Below, one piece after another: positions 25,539 to 36,383 of a stretch of DNA of 64,000 bases. The notes under the pieces were generated by a model that had not been told where the DNA came from, did not search any database, and saw only the letters and a list, made by a program, of their open reading frames with translations. Position 1 is the stretch's first letter. Every line of letters begins with the position of its first letter. This DNA comes from Zwartia panacis (GTDB lineage Bacteria > Pseudomonadota > Gammaproteobacteria > Burkholderiales > Burkholderiaceae_B). The DNA lies in NCBI RefSeq assembly GCF_030410395.1, contig NZ_JAUHHF010000002.1, positions 372,001 to 436,000 on the forward strand, read 5' to 3'. The position numbers were made by a program, and so were the translations under genes.

Positions 25539-26476
25539 CGTGTCACGCTCTGCTTAAACATCCCAGCAAGACCGCGCGGTGCGAACAACACAATCGCAAG
25601 CAGCAAGACACCCAACGGCAAGTGCCAATAGTCTGTATATAGACGCAAAATTTCTTCGAGCCACAACATGACCGCAGCACCCACCAGACCGCCATAGCGC
25701 AAGCCAATCCCGCCAACAATCACCATGATGATCAGGTTAGCCGAGGCCGTCCAGTGCATGAGACTGGGCGAAACAAACTGATTGTGACTCGCCAGTAATC
25801 CGCCTGCCAGACCTGCCATCACACCTGCGATCACAAAGGCGAGCAGCTTGATCCGGAAGACCGGATAACCCAGCGCCTCCATGCGGGACTCGTTTTCGCG
25901 AATCCCTTGCAAAGCCTGGCCAAAACGCGCCTGAATGAGACGGTTCAACCACCAGAGACAAGCCACTACCAAAACCAGCACAACGTAATAAAAGGTTTGA
26001 TTGTCTGCCAGATTGAGACCAGGCAATACTGCGGGAGCTGTCAAATTGATGCCATCCTCACCCCCATACTGGCGCAAGGAGATAAACAAATAAAAAACCA
26101 TTTGCGCAAAGGCCAAGGTGATCATGATGAAGTACACGCCACGGGTACGCAGCGAGATCATCCCGATCACAAAAGCCAGCACACCCGCCACCACCATCGC
26201 AGCTGGCCAGGCGATTAAAGCGTGCGAGATTCCTTGCACGGAAAGGATCGCCACCACATAAGCACCCGCCCCAAAAAACGCGGCATGCCCCAATGCCACC
26301 ATTCCGCCATAACCCAAAATAAAGTTCAGGCTTGTCGCAGCCAACGCGAAAATCAACACACGACGGACAAAAGAAATATAAAAATCCAGATTGAGTGGGG
26401 GCGCCACGAGCGGAAACACGAGCAACAGCGCAAGTCCGAGTACCGATATAGTCGTCGGGTTAAAAAACTTACGCAT
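25535..26476 (-). CDS. livM: Branched-chain amino-acid ABC transporter, permease LivM
   Basis: A 313-residue inner-membrane permease with about nine hydrophobic segments. The LivM-type motifs are NFILGYGGMVALGHAAFFGAGAY near residues 53-75, and the cytoplasmic loop QALQGIRENESRMEALGYPV near 195-215, which contacts the ATPase. The ATG at 26476 follows the livH stop by two bases; a TTG six bases upstream is an alternative. Confidence 0.92.
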   Translation of the reverse strand: MRKFFNPTTISVLGLALLLVFPLVAPPLNLDFYISFVRRVLIFALAATSLNFILGYGGMVALGHAAFFGAGAYVVAILSVQGISHALIAWPAAMVVAGVLAFVIGMISLRTRGVYFIMITLAFAQMVFYLFISLRQYGGEDGINLTAPAVLPGLNLADNQTFYYVVLVLVVACLWWLNRLIQARFGQALQGIRENESRMEALGYPVFRIKLLAFVIAGVMAGLAGGLLASHNQFVSPSLMHWTASANLIIMVIVGGIGLRYGGLVGAAVMLWLEEILRLYTDYWHLPLGVLLLAIVLFAPRGLAGMFKQSVTR

Positions 26477-26478
26477 CG

Positions 26479-27399
26479 TCAACCACGCGCGGGAAAAAGA
26501 CCTGACGGCCTGAACACCAGCACCACCGCCATCAGGATATAAATAGAAAGCGCTGCCAGGGTCGGCCCGACGCTTGAAGCCACGGCCGGCGAAAAAAATA
26601 GCTTCAGTATCGAGGGTAAAAATGCTCTGCCAGCCGTATCCACGAACCCGACCAACAGTGCTCCGACAAAAGCCCCCCGCATCGAGCCGATTCCGCCGAT
26701 CACAATGCAGACCAGCACCAAAATCAGAATTTGTTCGCCCATTCCGGTCTGAATCGCCGTCACCGGTCCCAGCAAAGCCCCGGCAAGCGCCGCGAGCATC
26801 GCTCCCAGCACGAAGACACCCAGAAACAATAGAGGCACGCGCACACCCATCAGTGTGGCCATTTGTCGGTTGGAAGCGCCGGCACGCACGAGCACTCCGG
26901 CCCTTGTTCGCGTCACGAACAGATAGAGCCCCAGTGCTGCGGCCAAACCCACTGCGATGATCAACAATCGATACGCCGGATAGAGCAGATCCGGCAACAG
27001 CTGTACCGGTCCTGACAATGCGGGCGGCATGCTCATCATCATCGGAGCAGGCCCCCAGATCATCTTGACCACATCATTGGCGATCAAGATCACCGCAAAG
27101 GTTCCGAGGACCTGCGCCAGATGATCACGGATGACAAGCTTTCTGATGAGAACAAGCTCGAGCACCAGCCCAACGAAACCCGTGACAAGGGCCGCAACCA
27201 CCACAGCCGCAACGAAAGACTGCGTGGCCTGCATCGTTTGGGCCGCGACATAAGCACCCGCCATATATAACGAGCCATGCGCGACATTCAGGATATCGAG
27301 AATTCCGAATACCAGCGTCAGGCCCGCCGCGATCAAAAACAGCATCAGGCCGAACTGCAGTCCGTTGAGCAACTGCTCGGCGATCAGCGTCGAACTCAT
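26479..27399 (-). CDS. livH: Branched-chain amino-acid ABC transporter, permease LivH
   Basis: A 306-residue permease starting MSSTLIAEQLLNGLQFG, typical for LivH. GLTLVFGILDILNVAHGSLYMAG-like sequence near residues 25-45 is the family hallmark, with roughly eight further membrane helices. I reject the upstream open stretch (to 27495) because it overlaps livK. The gap to the livK stop is one base. AAGAAA inside the livK end may serve as ribosome binding site. Confidence 0.92.
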   Translation of the reverse strand: MSSTLIAEQLLNGLQFGLMLFLIAAGLTLVFGILDILNVAHGSLYMAGAYVAAQTMQATQSFVAAVVVAALVTGFVGLVLELVLIRKLVIRDHLAQVLGTFAVILIANDVVKMIWGPAPMMMSMPPALSGPVQLLPDLLYPAYRLLIIAVGLAAALGLYLFVTRTRAGVLVRAGASNRQMATLMGVRVPLLFLGVFVLGAMLAALAGALLGPVTAIQTGMGEQILILVLVCIVIGGIGSMRGAFVGALLVGFVDTAGRAFLPSILKLFFSPAVASSVGPTLAALSIYILMAVVLVFRPSGLFPARG

Positions 27400-27400
27400 T

Positions 27401-28567
27401 TTATTTCTTGCATTGACCCACGTAGACATCCTGATAGGAGTCAAAGACCTTGCCAACCAATTTGTTGGTGATCTGACCATCGGGCGCCTTTTCAATCACA
27501 CGCACGTAATAAGGCTGGATGGGAAAATTGTTGATCCCATAAGTAAAGGGGCCACGCACTGAAGAGAAGTCAGCCTTTTTAAGCGCAGCCAGAACCGCGG
27601 CGCGATCAGCCACATTGCCGTTGGTGGCCTTGACCGCCGCATCAATCGCCATGATCACGTCATAGGCTTGCGCAGCGTAAACAGATGGCGTACGGTTCTT
27701 GTATTCCTTGCGAAACGCTTCAACGAATTTCTTGTTCTGGGCATTGTCCAGATCATGTGCCCATTGAGCCGTGTTGAACATCCCAAGCATCGGATCACCC
27801 ACCGCGCGAATCACGTCTTCGTCGGCCGAAAATCCGGGGCCCACCAGCTTGATGCTCTTGTTCAAACCAGCAGAGACAAACTGCTTGATAAAGTTAATCC
27901 CCATCCCGCCTGGCAAAAAGATGTACACGGCATCCGGTTTAGCATCGCGCAGTTGTGCTAACTCGGCCGCATAATCGATCTGTCCGAGCTTGGTGTAGAC
28001 CTCTTGACCGACTGCAGCCTTGTAGCCACGCTTGAAGCCATTGAGCGCGTCCTTCCCGGCCGGATAGTCGGGCGCCATGATCACCATGTTTTTAAAACCG
28101 CGATCTGCGGCGACCTTGCCAGCCGCTTCATGAAACGCATCATTCTGGTAGGACACACCAAACCAGTAGTCATTGCATTGTGCGCCCGCAAATTGGCTGG
28201 GACCTGGATTATTGGACAGGTAAGGAATCTTGGCGGCAAAAAGCGCGGGGCCGACTGCCAAAGCTACGTTTGAACCGATCGGTCCGGTAAAGAAATCGAT
28301 CTTGTCGCGCTGAATATAGCGGTTGACCAGTTGACGAGCCTGATCAGGATTGCCGCCCATGTCTGTTTGCAAAAACTCAGCAGGTTTGCCGCCGAGCTTG
28401 CCACCGAGCTGCTTGATCGCCAGATTGAAGCCATCGCGCGCCTCCGCGCCCAATGCGGCAAATGGTCCTGACAAATCATTCGCGATACCGACTTTGATCG
28501 GTGCCTGCGCGAACGCCAAACCAGGCACGAGTGCGGCCAGGGCAAGAAGTTGCTTGATCAAACGCAT
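27401..28567 (-). CDS. livK: Branched-chain amino-acid-type ABC transporter, binding protein
   Basis: A 388-residue periplasmic binding protein of the Leu/Ile/Val family (Peripla_BP_6). The signal peptide MRLIKQLLALAALVPGLAFA ends at an AFA-Q site near residue 20. The mature part begins with APIKVGIANDLSGPFA. The final hundred residues (RGPFTYGINNFPIQPYYVR) resemble members that bind aromatic or amide substrates as well as aliphatic amino acids, so the ligand is open. ATG 28567 has AGGAG. It is the promoter-proximal gene of the operon. Confidence 0.9.
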   Translation of the reverse strand: MRLIKQLLALAALVPGLAFAQAPIKVGIANDLSGPFAALGAEARDGFNLAIKQLGGKLGGKPAEFLQTDMGGNPDQARQLVNRYIQRDKIDFFTGPIGSNVALAVGPALFAAKIPYLSNNPGPSQFAGAQCNDYWFGVSYQNDAFHEAAGKVAADRGFKNMVIMAPDYPAGKDALNGFKRGYKAAVGQEVYTKLGQIDYAAELAQLRDAKPDAVYIFLPGGMGINFIKQFVSAGLNKSIKLVGPGFSADEDVIRAVGDPMLGMFNTAQWAHDLDNAQNKKFVEAFRKEYKNRTPSVYAAQAYDVIMAIDAAVKATNGNVADRAAVLAALKKADFSSVRGPFTYGINNFPIQPYYVRVIEKAPDGQITNKLVGKVFDSYQDVYVGQCKK

Positions 28568-28746
28568 AAGAAGTCTCCTGAGCGATCTGTCGCCCCAATT
28601 AGGGCAAAAGGGTGTGCTGCTGCAGCGCAAATAGTAGCAGGTGAAGCACCGGACAAACCTCGATTCACGGGATTTCAGACAGGCTCACAGGGGTGGAAAA
28701 CAGGTGATAATGACACTTTGCTCAACTCTTCATTAGCAGATCAAAC
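28568..28746. other. Divergent intergenic region livK/argJ
   Basis: 179 bp between the livK and argJ starts. It must hold promoters for both directions. A short inverted repeat GCCC-CAATTA-GGGC (28590-28603) lies upstream of livK. I do not see a -35/-10 pair good enough to place either promoter. Confidence 0.4.
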
Positions 28747-29973
28747 ATGGCCGTTAATTTGCACATCCCGTCTGATGACGCGGTATTTCCCGTTGCCGGT
28801 GTTGAAATCGGCGTCACTGAAGCCGGTATCCGCAAGGCAAACCGCCGCGATTTGACGGTTTTTCGTCTCAGCGCAGGGTCCAATGTCGCAGGTGTGTTTA
28901 CCCGAAACCGTTTTTGCGCGGCCCCCGTATTAGTGTGTCAGGAGCACCTGGCCGCATCGGGCCCCATCCGCGCCCTGGTCATTAATACCGGCAATGCCAA
29001 CGCTGGCACAGGCGAGCCCGGCATGCAAGCCGCGCAAGAAACCTGCCGTGCGCTGGCGACCCTCATGCAGCTCGACAGCAAGCAGATTTTGCCGTTCTCC
29101 ACAGGGGTGATTCTCGAACCCCTCCCGGTCGACCGAATCAAGGCCGGCTTACCAGGCGCGCTCAAAAACCTCAGCGAAAACAACTGGGTTTCTGCCGCGC
29201 ACGGCATCATGACCACCGACACCTTGCCAAAGATTCACTCTCAGCGTATCAACCTGGGCGGGCAGACCATCACGATCACTGGCATCAGCAAGGGCGCCGG
29301 TATGATTCGTCCCAACATGGCCACAATGCTGAGCTACCTGGCAACCGATGCCGGCATCGCCCAGCCATTGCTCAACCAGCTGGCCAAAGAACTGGCGGAT
29401 GTATCGTTCAACCGTATCACCATCGACGGCGATACCTCGACCAACGACTCCTTTATTGTCATCGCGACAGGCAAAAGTGGCTTGACGATCGATAGCACCG
29501 CGCATCCTCAATACGACGCCCTCAAGGCTACACTGGCTGCGGCCGCGACCGATCTCGCCCAAAAAATCGTGCGCGACGGAGAAGGCGCAACCAAATTCAT
29601 GACGATTCAGGTCGAGGAAGCGAAAACCACAGAAGAGGCCTTGCAAGTAGCCTACGCTGTGGCCCACTCCCCCTTGGTCAAGACTGCTTTTTTTGCCAGT
29701 GATCCAAACTTGGGCCGAATTCTGGCGGCCATCGGCTATGCCGGTATCAACGACCTTGATGTGAGCGGTGTCAAGCTCTGGCTGGGCGATGTGTTGGTCG
29801 CCACGAAAGGCGGACGCAACCCGGACTACCAGGAAGCCGATGGGCAACGCGTCATGAAAGAGCCTGAAATCCTCGTGCGTATCGCCCTGGGTCGCGGCAA
29901 TGTTTCCGAAACCGTTTACACCTGCGACTTTTCGCATGAGTACGTCAGTATCAACGCAGATTACAGATCCTAA
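28747..29973 (+). CDS. argJ: Bifunctional ornithine acetyltransferase / N-acetylglutamate synthase
   Basis: A 408-residue arginine-pathway enzyme that moves acetyl from N-acetylornithine to glutamate, recycling the acetyl group. The precursor cleaves itself before the nucleophile Thr193 in [16 protein letters not shown]. The TGNANAGTG loop near residues 81-89 and [15 protein letters not shown] near 222-236 are present. The stop overlaps the next ATG (TAATG). Confidence 0.95.
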   Translation: MAVNLHIPSDDAVFPVAGVEIGVTEAGIRKANRRDLTVFRLSAGSNVAGVFTRNRFCAAPVLVCQEHLAASGPIRALVINTGNANAGTGEPGMQAAQETCRALATLMQLDSKQILPFSTGVILEPLPVDRIKAGLPGALKNLSENNWVSAAHGIMTTDTLPKIHSQRINLGGQTITITGISKGAGMIRPNMATMLSYLATDAGIAQPLLNQLAKELADVSFNRITIDGDTSTNDSFIVIATGKSGLTIDSTAHPQYDALKATLAAAATDLAQKIVRDGEGATKFMTIQVEEAKTTEEALQVAYAVAHSPLVKTAFFASDPNLGRILAAIGYAGINDLDVSGVKLWLGDVLVATKGGRNPDYQEADGQRVMKEPEILVRIALGRGNVSETVYTCDFSHEYVSINADYRS

Positions 29974-30860
29974 TGACATCTCCTACACCCACAACAGGCC
30001 AGGACATGGCCGACCTGCTTGCACGCGCTACCCGTGTGCTCACTCAACTCGAGGCCTGGTTGCCCCCCGCGCCTCCGGCGACCAACTGGGACGCGCGCGC
30101 TTATCGCTGGCGCAAACGCGGAACCTCGCACGGCTGGCTGGATGCGATTGCCAACGTTTCGCTCATCCACACCCAAGATCTGCAGCACATTGAGCGACAA
30201 ACAGAAATCATTGATCGCAACACCCGCCACTTCATCGAAGGCAAGCCCGCCAACAACGTCCTCATGACCGGGGCACGGGGCACAGGCAAGAGCTCTCTGG
30301 TCAAAGCCATGCTGGCCGCTTATGGCGACCGTGGCTTGCGACTCATCGAAGTCGACAAATCCGACCTGGGCGACCTGGCTGATATCGTCGATCTCGTCGC
30401 CAAACGCCCTGAAAAATTCATCGTTTTTTGTGACGACTTGTCTTTCGAAGAAGGCGAGTCCGGCTACAAAGCCCTTAAATCGGTGCTGGATGGTTCGGCC
30501 GCCTCCACTGGCAACAACGTTCTGATTTACGCGACCTCCAATCGTCGCCACCTCATGCCCGAGTACATGAGTGAAAACCTCCAGGCCAAGCACGGCGCGG
30601 ACGGCGAGCTCCACCCCGGCGAAACAGTGGAGGAAAAGATTTCCCTTTCCGAACGTTTCGGCTTGTGGTTGTCCTTTTACCCTTTCCGCCAGGACGACTA
30701 TCTCGATATCGTTTATCACTGGCTGCGTACGCTCGGCTGCTCAGAGACCAGTATCCTCGAGTCCCGCACTGAGGCTTTGCAGTGGGCCCTCGAACGCGGT
30801 TCACGCTCAGGTCGTGTCGCCTGGCACTTCGCCCGCGACTGGGCTGCGCGACATGCCTGA
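29973..30860 (+). CDS. DUF815 AAA+ ATPase
   Basis: A 295-residue ATP-binding protein of the DUF815 family. Walker A is GARGTGKSS (residues 100-108). The Walker B-like segment is [11 protein letters not shown] near 149-159. A sensor-type Asn/Arg region [12 protein letters not shown] follows near 190-201, with [15 protein letters not shown] near 228-242. The cellular role is unknown. Linked to argJ by a TAATG overlap and to the Nudix gene by an 8-bp overlap, an arrangement common in Burkholderiales. Confidence 0.9.
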   Translation: MTSPTPTTGQDMADLLARATRVLTQLEAWLPPAPPATNWDARAYRWRKRGTSHGWLDAIANVSLIHTQDLQHIERQTEIIDRNTRHFIEGKPANNVLMTGARGTGKSSLVKAMLAAYGDRGLRLIEVDKSDLGDLADIVDLVAKRPEKFIVFCDDLSFEEGESGYKALKSVLDGSAASTGNNVLIYATSNRRHLMPEYMSENLQAKHGADGELHPGETVEEKISLSERFGLWLSFYPFRQDDYLDIVYHWLRTLGCSETSILESRTEALQWALERGSRSGRVAWHFARDWAARHA

Positions 30861-31818
30861 CAAAATCATTGACGTCGCAGTCGGTGTTTTACTGCGACCA
30901 GATGGCACTGTGCTTTTAGGTAACCGACCAGCCGACAAACCCTGGCCTGGCTGGTGGGAACTTCCCGGCGGCAAGCTTGAGCCGGGTGAAACTGTCTTGC
31001 AGGCGCTCGCACGAGAACTCAAAGAGGAAATCGGTATCGACTTGACTCAGGCCACACCTTGGGTCACCTACGTTCACCAATACCCGACGACTACAGTTCG
31101 TCTGGCATTTTGCCGGGTGACGGGCTGGACAGGTGAGCCAACGGGCCTGGAGGGACAGTTACTTCGCTGGGTACCTATCGACTCAGCCGAGCAAGTTCCC
31201 CAGCTACTTCCCGCAACCTATCCGCCCCTGCGCTGGTTGCAACTCCCCACCGTCTATGCCATTTCGTCTGCAGGCTCCCCAGAGCAGTTCCCAGAGTTTT
31301 TAAAAAAGCTCGATCAAGGACTTCAGGCTGGAATCAGACTGTTCCAATGGCGTGAACCCGGCTGGCCCGGCGGGCCTGACAACACGGATCTTCATCAAGC
31401 CCTCAAAACGGTCATTGCGCGCTGTCATGCGGCCGGTGCTCAAGTCTTGGTCAACAGCATTCATCCCGAGGCCTGGTGGCATGAGGCTGATGGCGTGCAT
31501 TTACGCACGCATGATGCCGCCATGCTCAGCCGCAGACCAGATCTGGCCAAAGGAAAACGCGTCGGCGTGTCCACGCACACCCTTGCCGAACTTGCGCATG
31601 CCCGCGCAATTGAAGCGGATTTTGCCGTGCTTGGACCGGTCCTGCCGACTGCATCGCATCCCGGACATCCCGGTATCGGCTGGGAAGCTTTTGCTGAGCT
31701 TAATGCACAAGCTGGTCTTCCGGTCTTTGCGCTCGGTGGCCAATCCGCCGCGACGCTCGCCCAGGCTCAATCAGTTGGTGGGCACGGCTTTGCTGGGATT
31801 CGTGGTTGGATTGCCTGA
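30853..31818 (+). CDS. Nudix hydrolase fused to a ThiE/TenI-like domain
   Basis: A 321-residue two-domain protein. Residues 1-130 are a MutT-type Nudix hydrolase with the box [22 protein letters not shown] near residues 41-62, which cleans oxidised nucleotides such as 8-oxo-dGTP. Residues 150-321 resemble thiamine-phosphate synthase/Ten[28 protein letters not shown] and [19 protein letters not shown]. The ThiE half has LVNSI where the active enzyme has INDD, so it is probably not a thiamine synthase. This fusion is widespread in proteobacteria. The ATG at 30853 overlaps the DUF815 stop. The end overlaps the convergent efflux gene by 48 bp. Confidence 0.88.
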   Translation: MPDKIIDVAVGVLLRPDGTVLLGNRPADKPWPGWWELPGGKLEPGETVLQALARELKEEIGIDLTQATPWVTYVHQYPTTTVRLAFCRVTGWTGEPTGLEGQLLRWVPIDSAEQVPQLLPATYPPLRWLQLPTVYAISSAGSPEQFPEFLKKLDQGLQAGIRLFQWREPGWPGGPDNTDLHQALKTVIARCHAAGAQVLVNSIHPEAWWHEADGVHLRTHDAAMLSRRPDLAKGKRVGVSTHTLAELAHARAIEADFAVLGPVLPTASHPGHPGIGWEAFAELNAQAGLPVFALGGQSAATLAQAQSVGGHGFAGIRGWIA

Positions 31819-33270
31819 GTCGTCGAGACTCTTGAGATCCTCTGCCGACCAGCCACCACCCAGAGCGGCGACCAGCCTGACACTTGCGGCAAAACGATTA
31901 CCGACGAGTGTGATGTAGGTCCGCTCATTATTGAGCGCCGTTGTCTCTAAAACAGCCACGCTCAAATAGTCAATCAAACCCTGATCGTACTGATTACGCG
32001 CTAAACGCAGCGACTGCTGCGCAGACAGAACGGCCTGCTTTTGCACGACTTCCTCTTGCTCGTACACGCGCATTTGAACCATCGCGTTTTCGACCTCCTG
32101 GAGTGCGGTCAAGACGGTTTGCCGATATATCGCGGCCTGCGCGTCAAACTGCGCGCGCGCCTGATTGATCTGCGCCTGTCTGGCACCACCATCGAAGATC
32201 AACGCGGCAAGCTGTGGCCCAAGCGCCCAAATTTGCGCTGGCGCACTAAACCACTGGGTGAAGTCATTGCTCCGATAACCACCACTCGCATTGAGCGTCA
32301 GATTCGGAAACCAGGCGGCGGTCGCCACACCAATCTGCGCATTGGCAGCCGCTGTTCGACGCTCCGCCGCAGCAATATCCGGACGGCGCTCCAGCAACTC
32401 AGAGGGCAAACCCACCGGGACTGCAGGCGGCACCAACGGCACCTTTGCCGCGGCAATCGAAAATGTCGATGGTGGCCGTCCAAGCAAAACAGCGACCGCA
32501 TTCTCAAACACTGCGCGCTGTTGCTCCAGATCGATCAGTTGCGCACGGGTACTTGCCAGTTGTGTACTCGCCACAGCCACATCACCCTGGCCCGAGATTC
32601 CCGCGTTGTAGCGATTTTGAGTCAGCTTGAGTGCGCGCTCGTAAGCCTCTACCGTGGCGGACAATAAACGTCGCTGCTCATCCAACACGCGTACTTGCAG
32701 ATAAGCCAGCGTCATGGCCGTTTGAGCCGTGAGTCGCGCACCCGAAACGTCGGCGGCCAAGGCGAGTTCAGTCGCATCCGTTGATTCGATATTGCGACGA
32801 ATACTACCCCAAATGTCCAGCTGCCAAGACGCCTGGGCATTCAACCCATAACCCGTCACAGGGCCACTCGACGCACCCGAAACACTGCCGACGCTGCGCG
32901 TGGTGTTGGCGGTTGCGGAAACCGAAGGCAATAACGGCGCACGCGCGCCTTGCGTGATCGCCACAGCCTGCCTGAATCGCGCTTCCGCGAGCGCGATATT
33001 TTGGTTTGACGCGTTGAGTTCAGTGATCAATTCGCTTAGAACCGGGTCCTTGTACATGGACCACCAGGGACCTCGGGGATCGTTGGCAGCCGGACGCGCG
33101 ACCTTCCAGCCTGGCGTTTCCTTGAACTGGGACCCGACATCGATTGCCGGACGCACGTAATCAGGACCCACCATACAGCCGGTGACCACCCACGCAAGAC
33201 CTAGCGCACCCGCGAGTCGACACGACGCCTTGAAAGTAATGGCCGTTTTGTTCAACAAACTACACTTCAT
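31771..33270 (-). CDS. Outer-membrane efflux lipoprotein (NodT/OprM/OpmB family)
   Basis: A 499-residue TolC-like channel. The lipoprotein signal ends VVTGC (Cys32), followed by [10 protein letters not shown], which is typical of the NodT family. Two outer-membrane efflux repeats with long helices follow ([19 protein letters not shown] near residue 80 and [21 protein letters not shown] near 430). It completes the RND pump encoded just upstream; the ATGA overlap with mdtC shows coupling. About 16 of its last codons lie over the end of the convergent Nudix gene. Confidence 0.92.
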   Translation of the reverse strand: MKCSLLNKTAITFKASCRLAGALGLAWVVTGCMVGPDYVRPAIDVGSQFKETPGWKVARPAANDPRGPWWSMYKDPVLSELITELNASNQNIALAEARFRQAVAITQGARAPLLPSVSATANTTRSVGSVSGASSGPVTGYGLNAQASWQLDIWGSIRRNIESTDATELALAADVSGARLTAQTAMTLAYLQVRVLDEQRRLLSATVEAYERALKLTQNRYNAGISGQGDVAVASTQLASTRAQLIDLEQQRAVFENAVAVLLGRPPSTFSIAAAKVPLVPPAVPVGLPSELLERRPDIAAAERRTAAANAQIGVATAAWFPNLTLNASGGYRSNDFTQWFSAPAQIWALGPQLAALIFDGGARQAQINQARAQFDAQAAIYRQTVLTALQEVENAMVQMRVYEQEEVVQKQAVLSAQQSLRLARNQYDQGLIDYLSVAVLETTALNNERTYITLVGNRFAASVRLVAALGGGWSAEDLKSLDDSGNPTTNPSKAVPTN

Positions 33271-36200
33271 AGATGCGTCGACTCAGGGGTGGAAGAGGAG
33301 GCGGAGCGTGCCGCAAGCCACAAGCGAAAGCGATCAAGGTACAGATACACTACAGGCGTAGTGTAGAGGGTGAGCAACTGACTGACCAATAAACCCCCAA
33401 GAATCGTGATACCCAGAGGCTGGCGCATCTCCACGCCGGCACCTGTTGCAAACACGAGGGGCAGAGCCCCGAAAATCGCCGCACAGGTCGTCATCAAAAT
33501 CGGTCTGAACCGTGTCAAACACGCCTGATGGATCGCATCGCGCGGCGACACGCCCAGGCGTCGCTGGGCATCGAGGGCAAAATCAACCATCATGATGGCG
33601 TTTTTCTTGACGATCCCGATCAGTAAAAACACACCAATTAACGCAATCAGACTGAACTCTGTTTTCAACAACAACAAAGCCAGCAAAGCGCCAACCCCTG
33701 CCGAGGGCAAGGTCGACAAAATAGTCAGCGGATGAATCGTGCTTTCATACAGCATCCCTAAAACCAGATACATCGTAATGAGTGCCGCCAGAATCAGCCA
33801 GGGTTGATTCGACAGCGCACTCTGTAAAGCCGCCGCAGTGCCTTGAAAACCCGCCTGAATTCTGTCACTGGGTAAGTTGATGGCTGCGACTGCCTGTTCG
33901 ATGGCGGCATTGGCTTGACCGAGCGATACGCCAGGCGCCAAATCGAAAGAAATTGTGTCGGCTGCAAGCAACCCCTGATGGCGGACGCTCAAAGGAGCGT
34001 TGGTTGTTTCGAACTTGGCAAAAGCGGAAAGCGGCACACGTTGACCCGTTTTACTAAGCACATAAACATCGCTAAGCGACTCCATGCCCTGGGCGTGGCG
34101 AGGTGCAACACCCATGACCACGCGGTACTGGTTTCTCGCCCCGTACATGACAGAAATTTGACGCTGACTGAACGAGTTATTCAGAACCGCGGAAATACTT
34201 TCCGTGGGGACATTGAGACGCTGCGCAGCGTCCCGATCAATCACAACCGACACCTGCCTGCCCCGATCTTCGACATCCGTATCGACATCGACAAGCTCTG
34301 GCAAACTTGCGATCGCCTGCTGCACTTTAGGTAACCACTCTTTGAGATCAGACAATTCGTTCGCCATCAAGGTGTACTGATACTGCGAACTGGTCTGCCT
34401 GCCACCGATCCTGATGTCTTGCTGGGGCACTAAAAATAATCTGGCACCCGGAATGCTCGCAAGCTGGGGACGCAAACGATTGATCACCTGCCTGACTGGA
34501 ATCTTGCGCTCACTGATAGGTTTGAGCTGCACCGCGAGAAAGCTCGAGTTACTACCCCCGCGTCCGCTGGCATAAGCTGTCACCGTATTAATTGCCGGAT
34601 CTTTCATCACCACCTGGCGAAATTGATCGAGCTTGGGCTTCATCGATTCAAATGACGTCCCGTCATCGGTCGCAAAAAAACCGATCATCATGCCTGTGTC
34701 CTGCTGGGGGAAAAATCCTTTTGGTACGACACCGTATAAATAAAAATTGAAACCAACAGTGGCAACCAGCAACACCATCATGAAACGCCCATGCGCAAGC
34801 GCCCAGTTGAGCGAACGCGAATAAGCGTTCATGGTCGCGTCCATCCCTTTCACCAACACACGCTCGAGCCATCCCAAACGCGCCTCAGTTTTAGATTCGG
34901 CAGTTTCACGCTTGAGCAAACGCGCCGCCATCATGGGTGTGAGCGTCAAAGAGACCAGCATCGAAATCAAAATCGCAGCGGACAAGGTCACTGCAAACTC
35001 GCGAAACAGACGACCTGGCAACCCCCCCATCAATAGAATCGGAATAAAAACCGCGATGAGTGAAATACTCATCGAAAGAACCGTAAAACCAACCTCTCGC
35101 GTCCCGCGTAAGCTCGCCCGCTTGACTGACTCACCGCGCTCAAGGTGACGCATGATATTTTCCATCACCACAATCGCGTCATCCACCACAAAACCAGTCG
35201 CGACAATTAATGCCATCAACGACATCGTATTGAGCGAATAGCCCAGCAAATACATCACGCCAAAAGTACCAATCAAAGAAACTGGAACGGCGACAGTCGG
35301 AATCAGCGCGGCACGCCAATTACGCAAGAAAAGCAGCACCACCAGCATCACCAGCGCAATCGCAATCACGAGGGTGTGTTCGGCCTCTTTGACTGAAGCG
35401 CGAATACTGGGGGTACGATCCTGGGCAACACTTAAATTGACATCCGCGGGCAACATCGCCCTGAGAGTGGGCAGATCCGCGCGAATCTCATCGACCGTGC
35501 GAATAATGTTCGCTTTAGCCTCGCTTCTGACCAATACCAAAATCGCTTGCTGGTCGTTGAAATATCCGATGTTATTCGTGTCTTCGACAGAGTCCTCGAC
35601 CTTGGCGATATCGGACAGACGGACAGGTGCGTCGTTGCGCCACGCCACAACCAAGGGTCGGTATTGTTCAGCGTTCCAGAGCTGATCATTCGCCGTGATG
35701 AGCCAGCGGTTGACATCGTTCTCGAGCATTCCTTTCGGTTTTGTCGAGTTCGCCGAGGCAATGGCCGCCCGAACAGAATCCAGCGACACCCCATATTTCG
35801 CGAGCGCATCGGGATTGAGCTCAATCCGAACGGCCGGTAGGGAACTGCCACCAATTTGTACTTCACCAACACCCTGCACTTGAGAAAGTTTTTGCTGAAC
35901 AGTCGTTGAGGCAATGTCATAGAGTTGCCCCTGCGACAAGGTCGCGGACGTCAGGGCCAGGGTCATGATGGGTGCCGCCGATGGGTTTGCCTTGCGATAT
36001 GAAGGATTACTCGGCAAACCGCTTGGCATCATCGCTCGCGCAGCATTGATCGCGCCTTGAACGTCAGTGGCCGCGCTGTCGATATCCCTGCTCAAGTCAA
36101 ACTGTAACGTGATGCGTGTTTGTCCCGTCGTACTACGGGAGGTCATCTCTGTGACCCCGGCGATCGTCCCGAGCGAACGCTCCAAAGGAGTCGCCACCGT

Positions 36201-36383
36201 TGCAGCCATCACCTCCGGACTCGCACCCGGCATACTGGCGCGCACTGAAATGACTGGCAATTCGATTTGAGGCAATGGCGCAATCGGTAACAAACCGTGC
36301 GCCAGCCATCCCGCCAACACCACACCCAGCCAGATCAATGTCGTCGCGACGGGACGGACGATAAAGGGGCCGGAAATATTCAT
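33267..36383 (-). CDS. mdtC: RND multidrug efflux pump inner-membrane subunit, MdtC/MuxC-type
   Basis: A 1038-residue RND transporter with 12 membrane helices and two large periplasmic loops. It starts [20 protein letters not shown]. The central helix-4 stretch is [14 protein letters not shown] near residues 403-416, carrying the proton-relay aspartates; the late [16 protein letters not shown] segment is near residue 935. It is 33-35 % like its neighbour by eye only, and was not aligned. Two different RND subunits in tandem are the hallmark of MdtBC/MuxBC pumps, which form hetero-trimers and export bile salts, novobiocin and similar compounds. Confidence 0.9.
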   Translation of the reverse strand: MNISGPFIVRPVATTLIWLGVVLAGWLAHGLLPIAPLPQIELPVISVRASMPGASPEVMAATVATPLERSLGTIAGVTEMTSRSTTGQTRITLQFDLSRDIDSAATDVQGAINAARAMMPSGLPSNPSYRKANPSAAPIMTLALTSATLSQGQLYDIASTTVQQKLSQVQGVGEVQIGGSSLPAVRIELNPDALAKYGVSLDSVRAAIASANSTKPKGMLENDVNRWLITANDQLWNAEQYRPLVVAWRNDAPVRLSDIAKVEDSVEDTNNIGYFNDQQAILVLVRSEAKANIIRTVDEIRADLPTLRAMLPADVNLSVAQDRTPSIRASVKEAEHTLVIAIALVMLVVLLFLRNWRAALIPTVAVPVSLIGTFGVMYLLGYSLNTMSLMALIVATGFVVDDAIVVMENIMRHLERGESVKRASLRGTREVGFTVLSMSISLIAVFIPILLMGGLPGRLFREFAVTLSAAILISMLVSLTLTPMMAARLLKRETAESKTEARLGWLERVLVKGMDATMNAYSRSLNWALAHGRFMMVLLVATVGFNFYLYGVVPKGFFPQQDTGMMIGFFATDDGTSFESMKPKLDQFRQVVMKDPAINTVTAYASGRGGSNSSFLAVQLKPISERKIPVRQVINRLRPQLASIPGARLFLVPQQDIRIGGRQTSSQYQYTLMANELSDLKEWLPKVQQAIASLPELVDVDTDVEDRGRQVSVVIDRDAAQRLNVPTESISAVLNNSFSQRQISVMYGARNQYRVVMGVAPRHAQGMESLSDVYVLSKTGQRVPLSAFAKFETTNAPLSVRHQGLLAADTISFDLAPGVSLGQANAAIEQAVAAINLPSDRIQAGFQGTAAALQSALSNQPWLILAALITMYLVLGMLYESTIHPLTILSTLPSAGVGALLALLLLKTEFSLIALIGVFLLIGIVKKNAIMMVDFALDAQRRLGVSPRDAIHQACLTRFRPILMTTCAAIFGALPLVFATGAGVEMRQPLGITILGGLLVSQLLTLYTTPVVYLYLDRFRLWLAARSASSSTPESTHL

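Noticed and set aside
29149-29979. Long minus-strand frame over argJ
   Set aside because: A shadow of argJ with no recognisable motif or start signal; argJ itself is unmistakable.
29970-30719. Minus-strand frame over the DUF815 gene
   Set aside because: Antisense shadow; composition follows the codon bias of the real gene.
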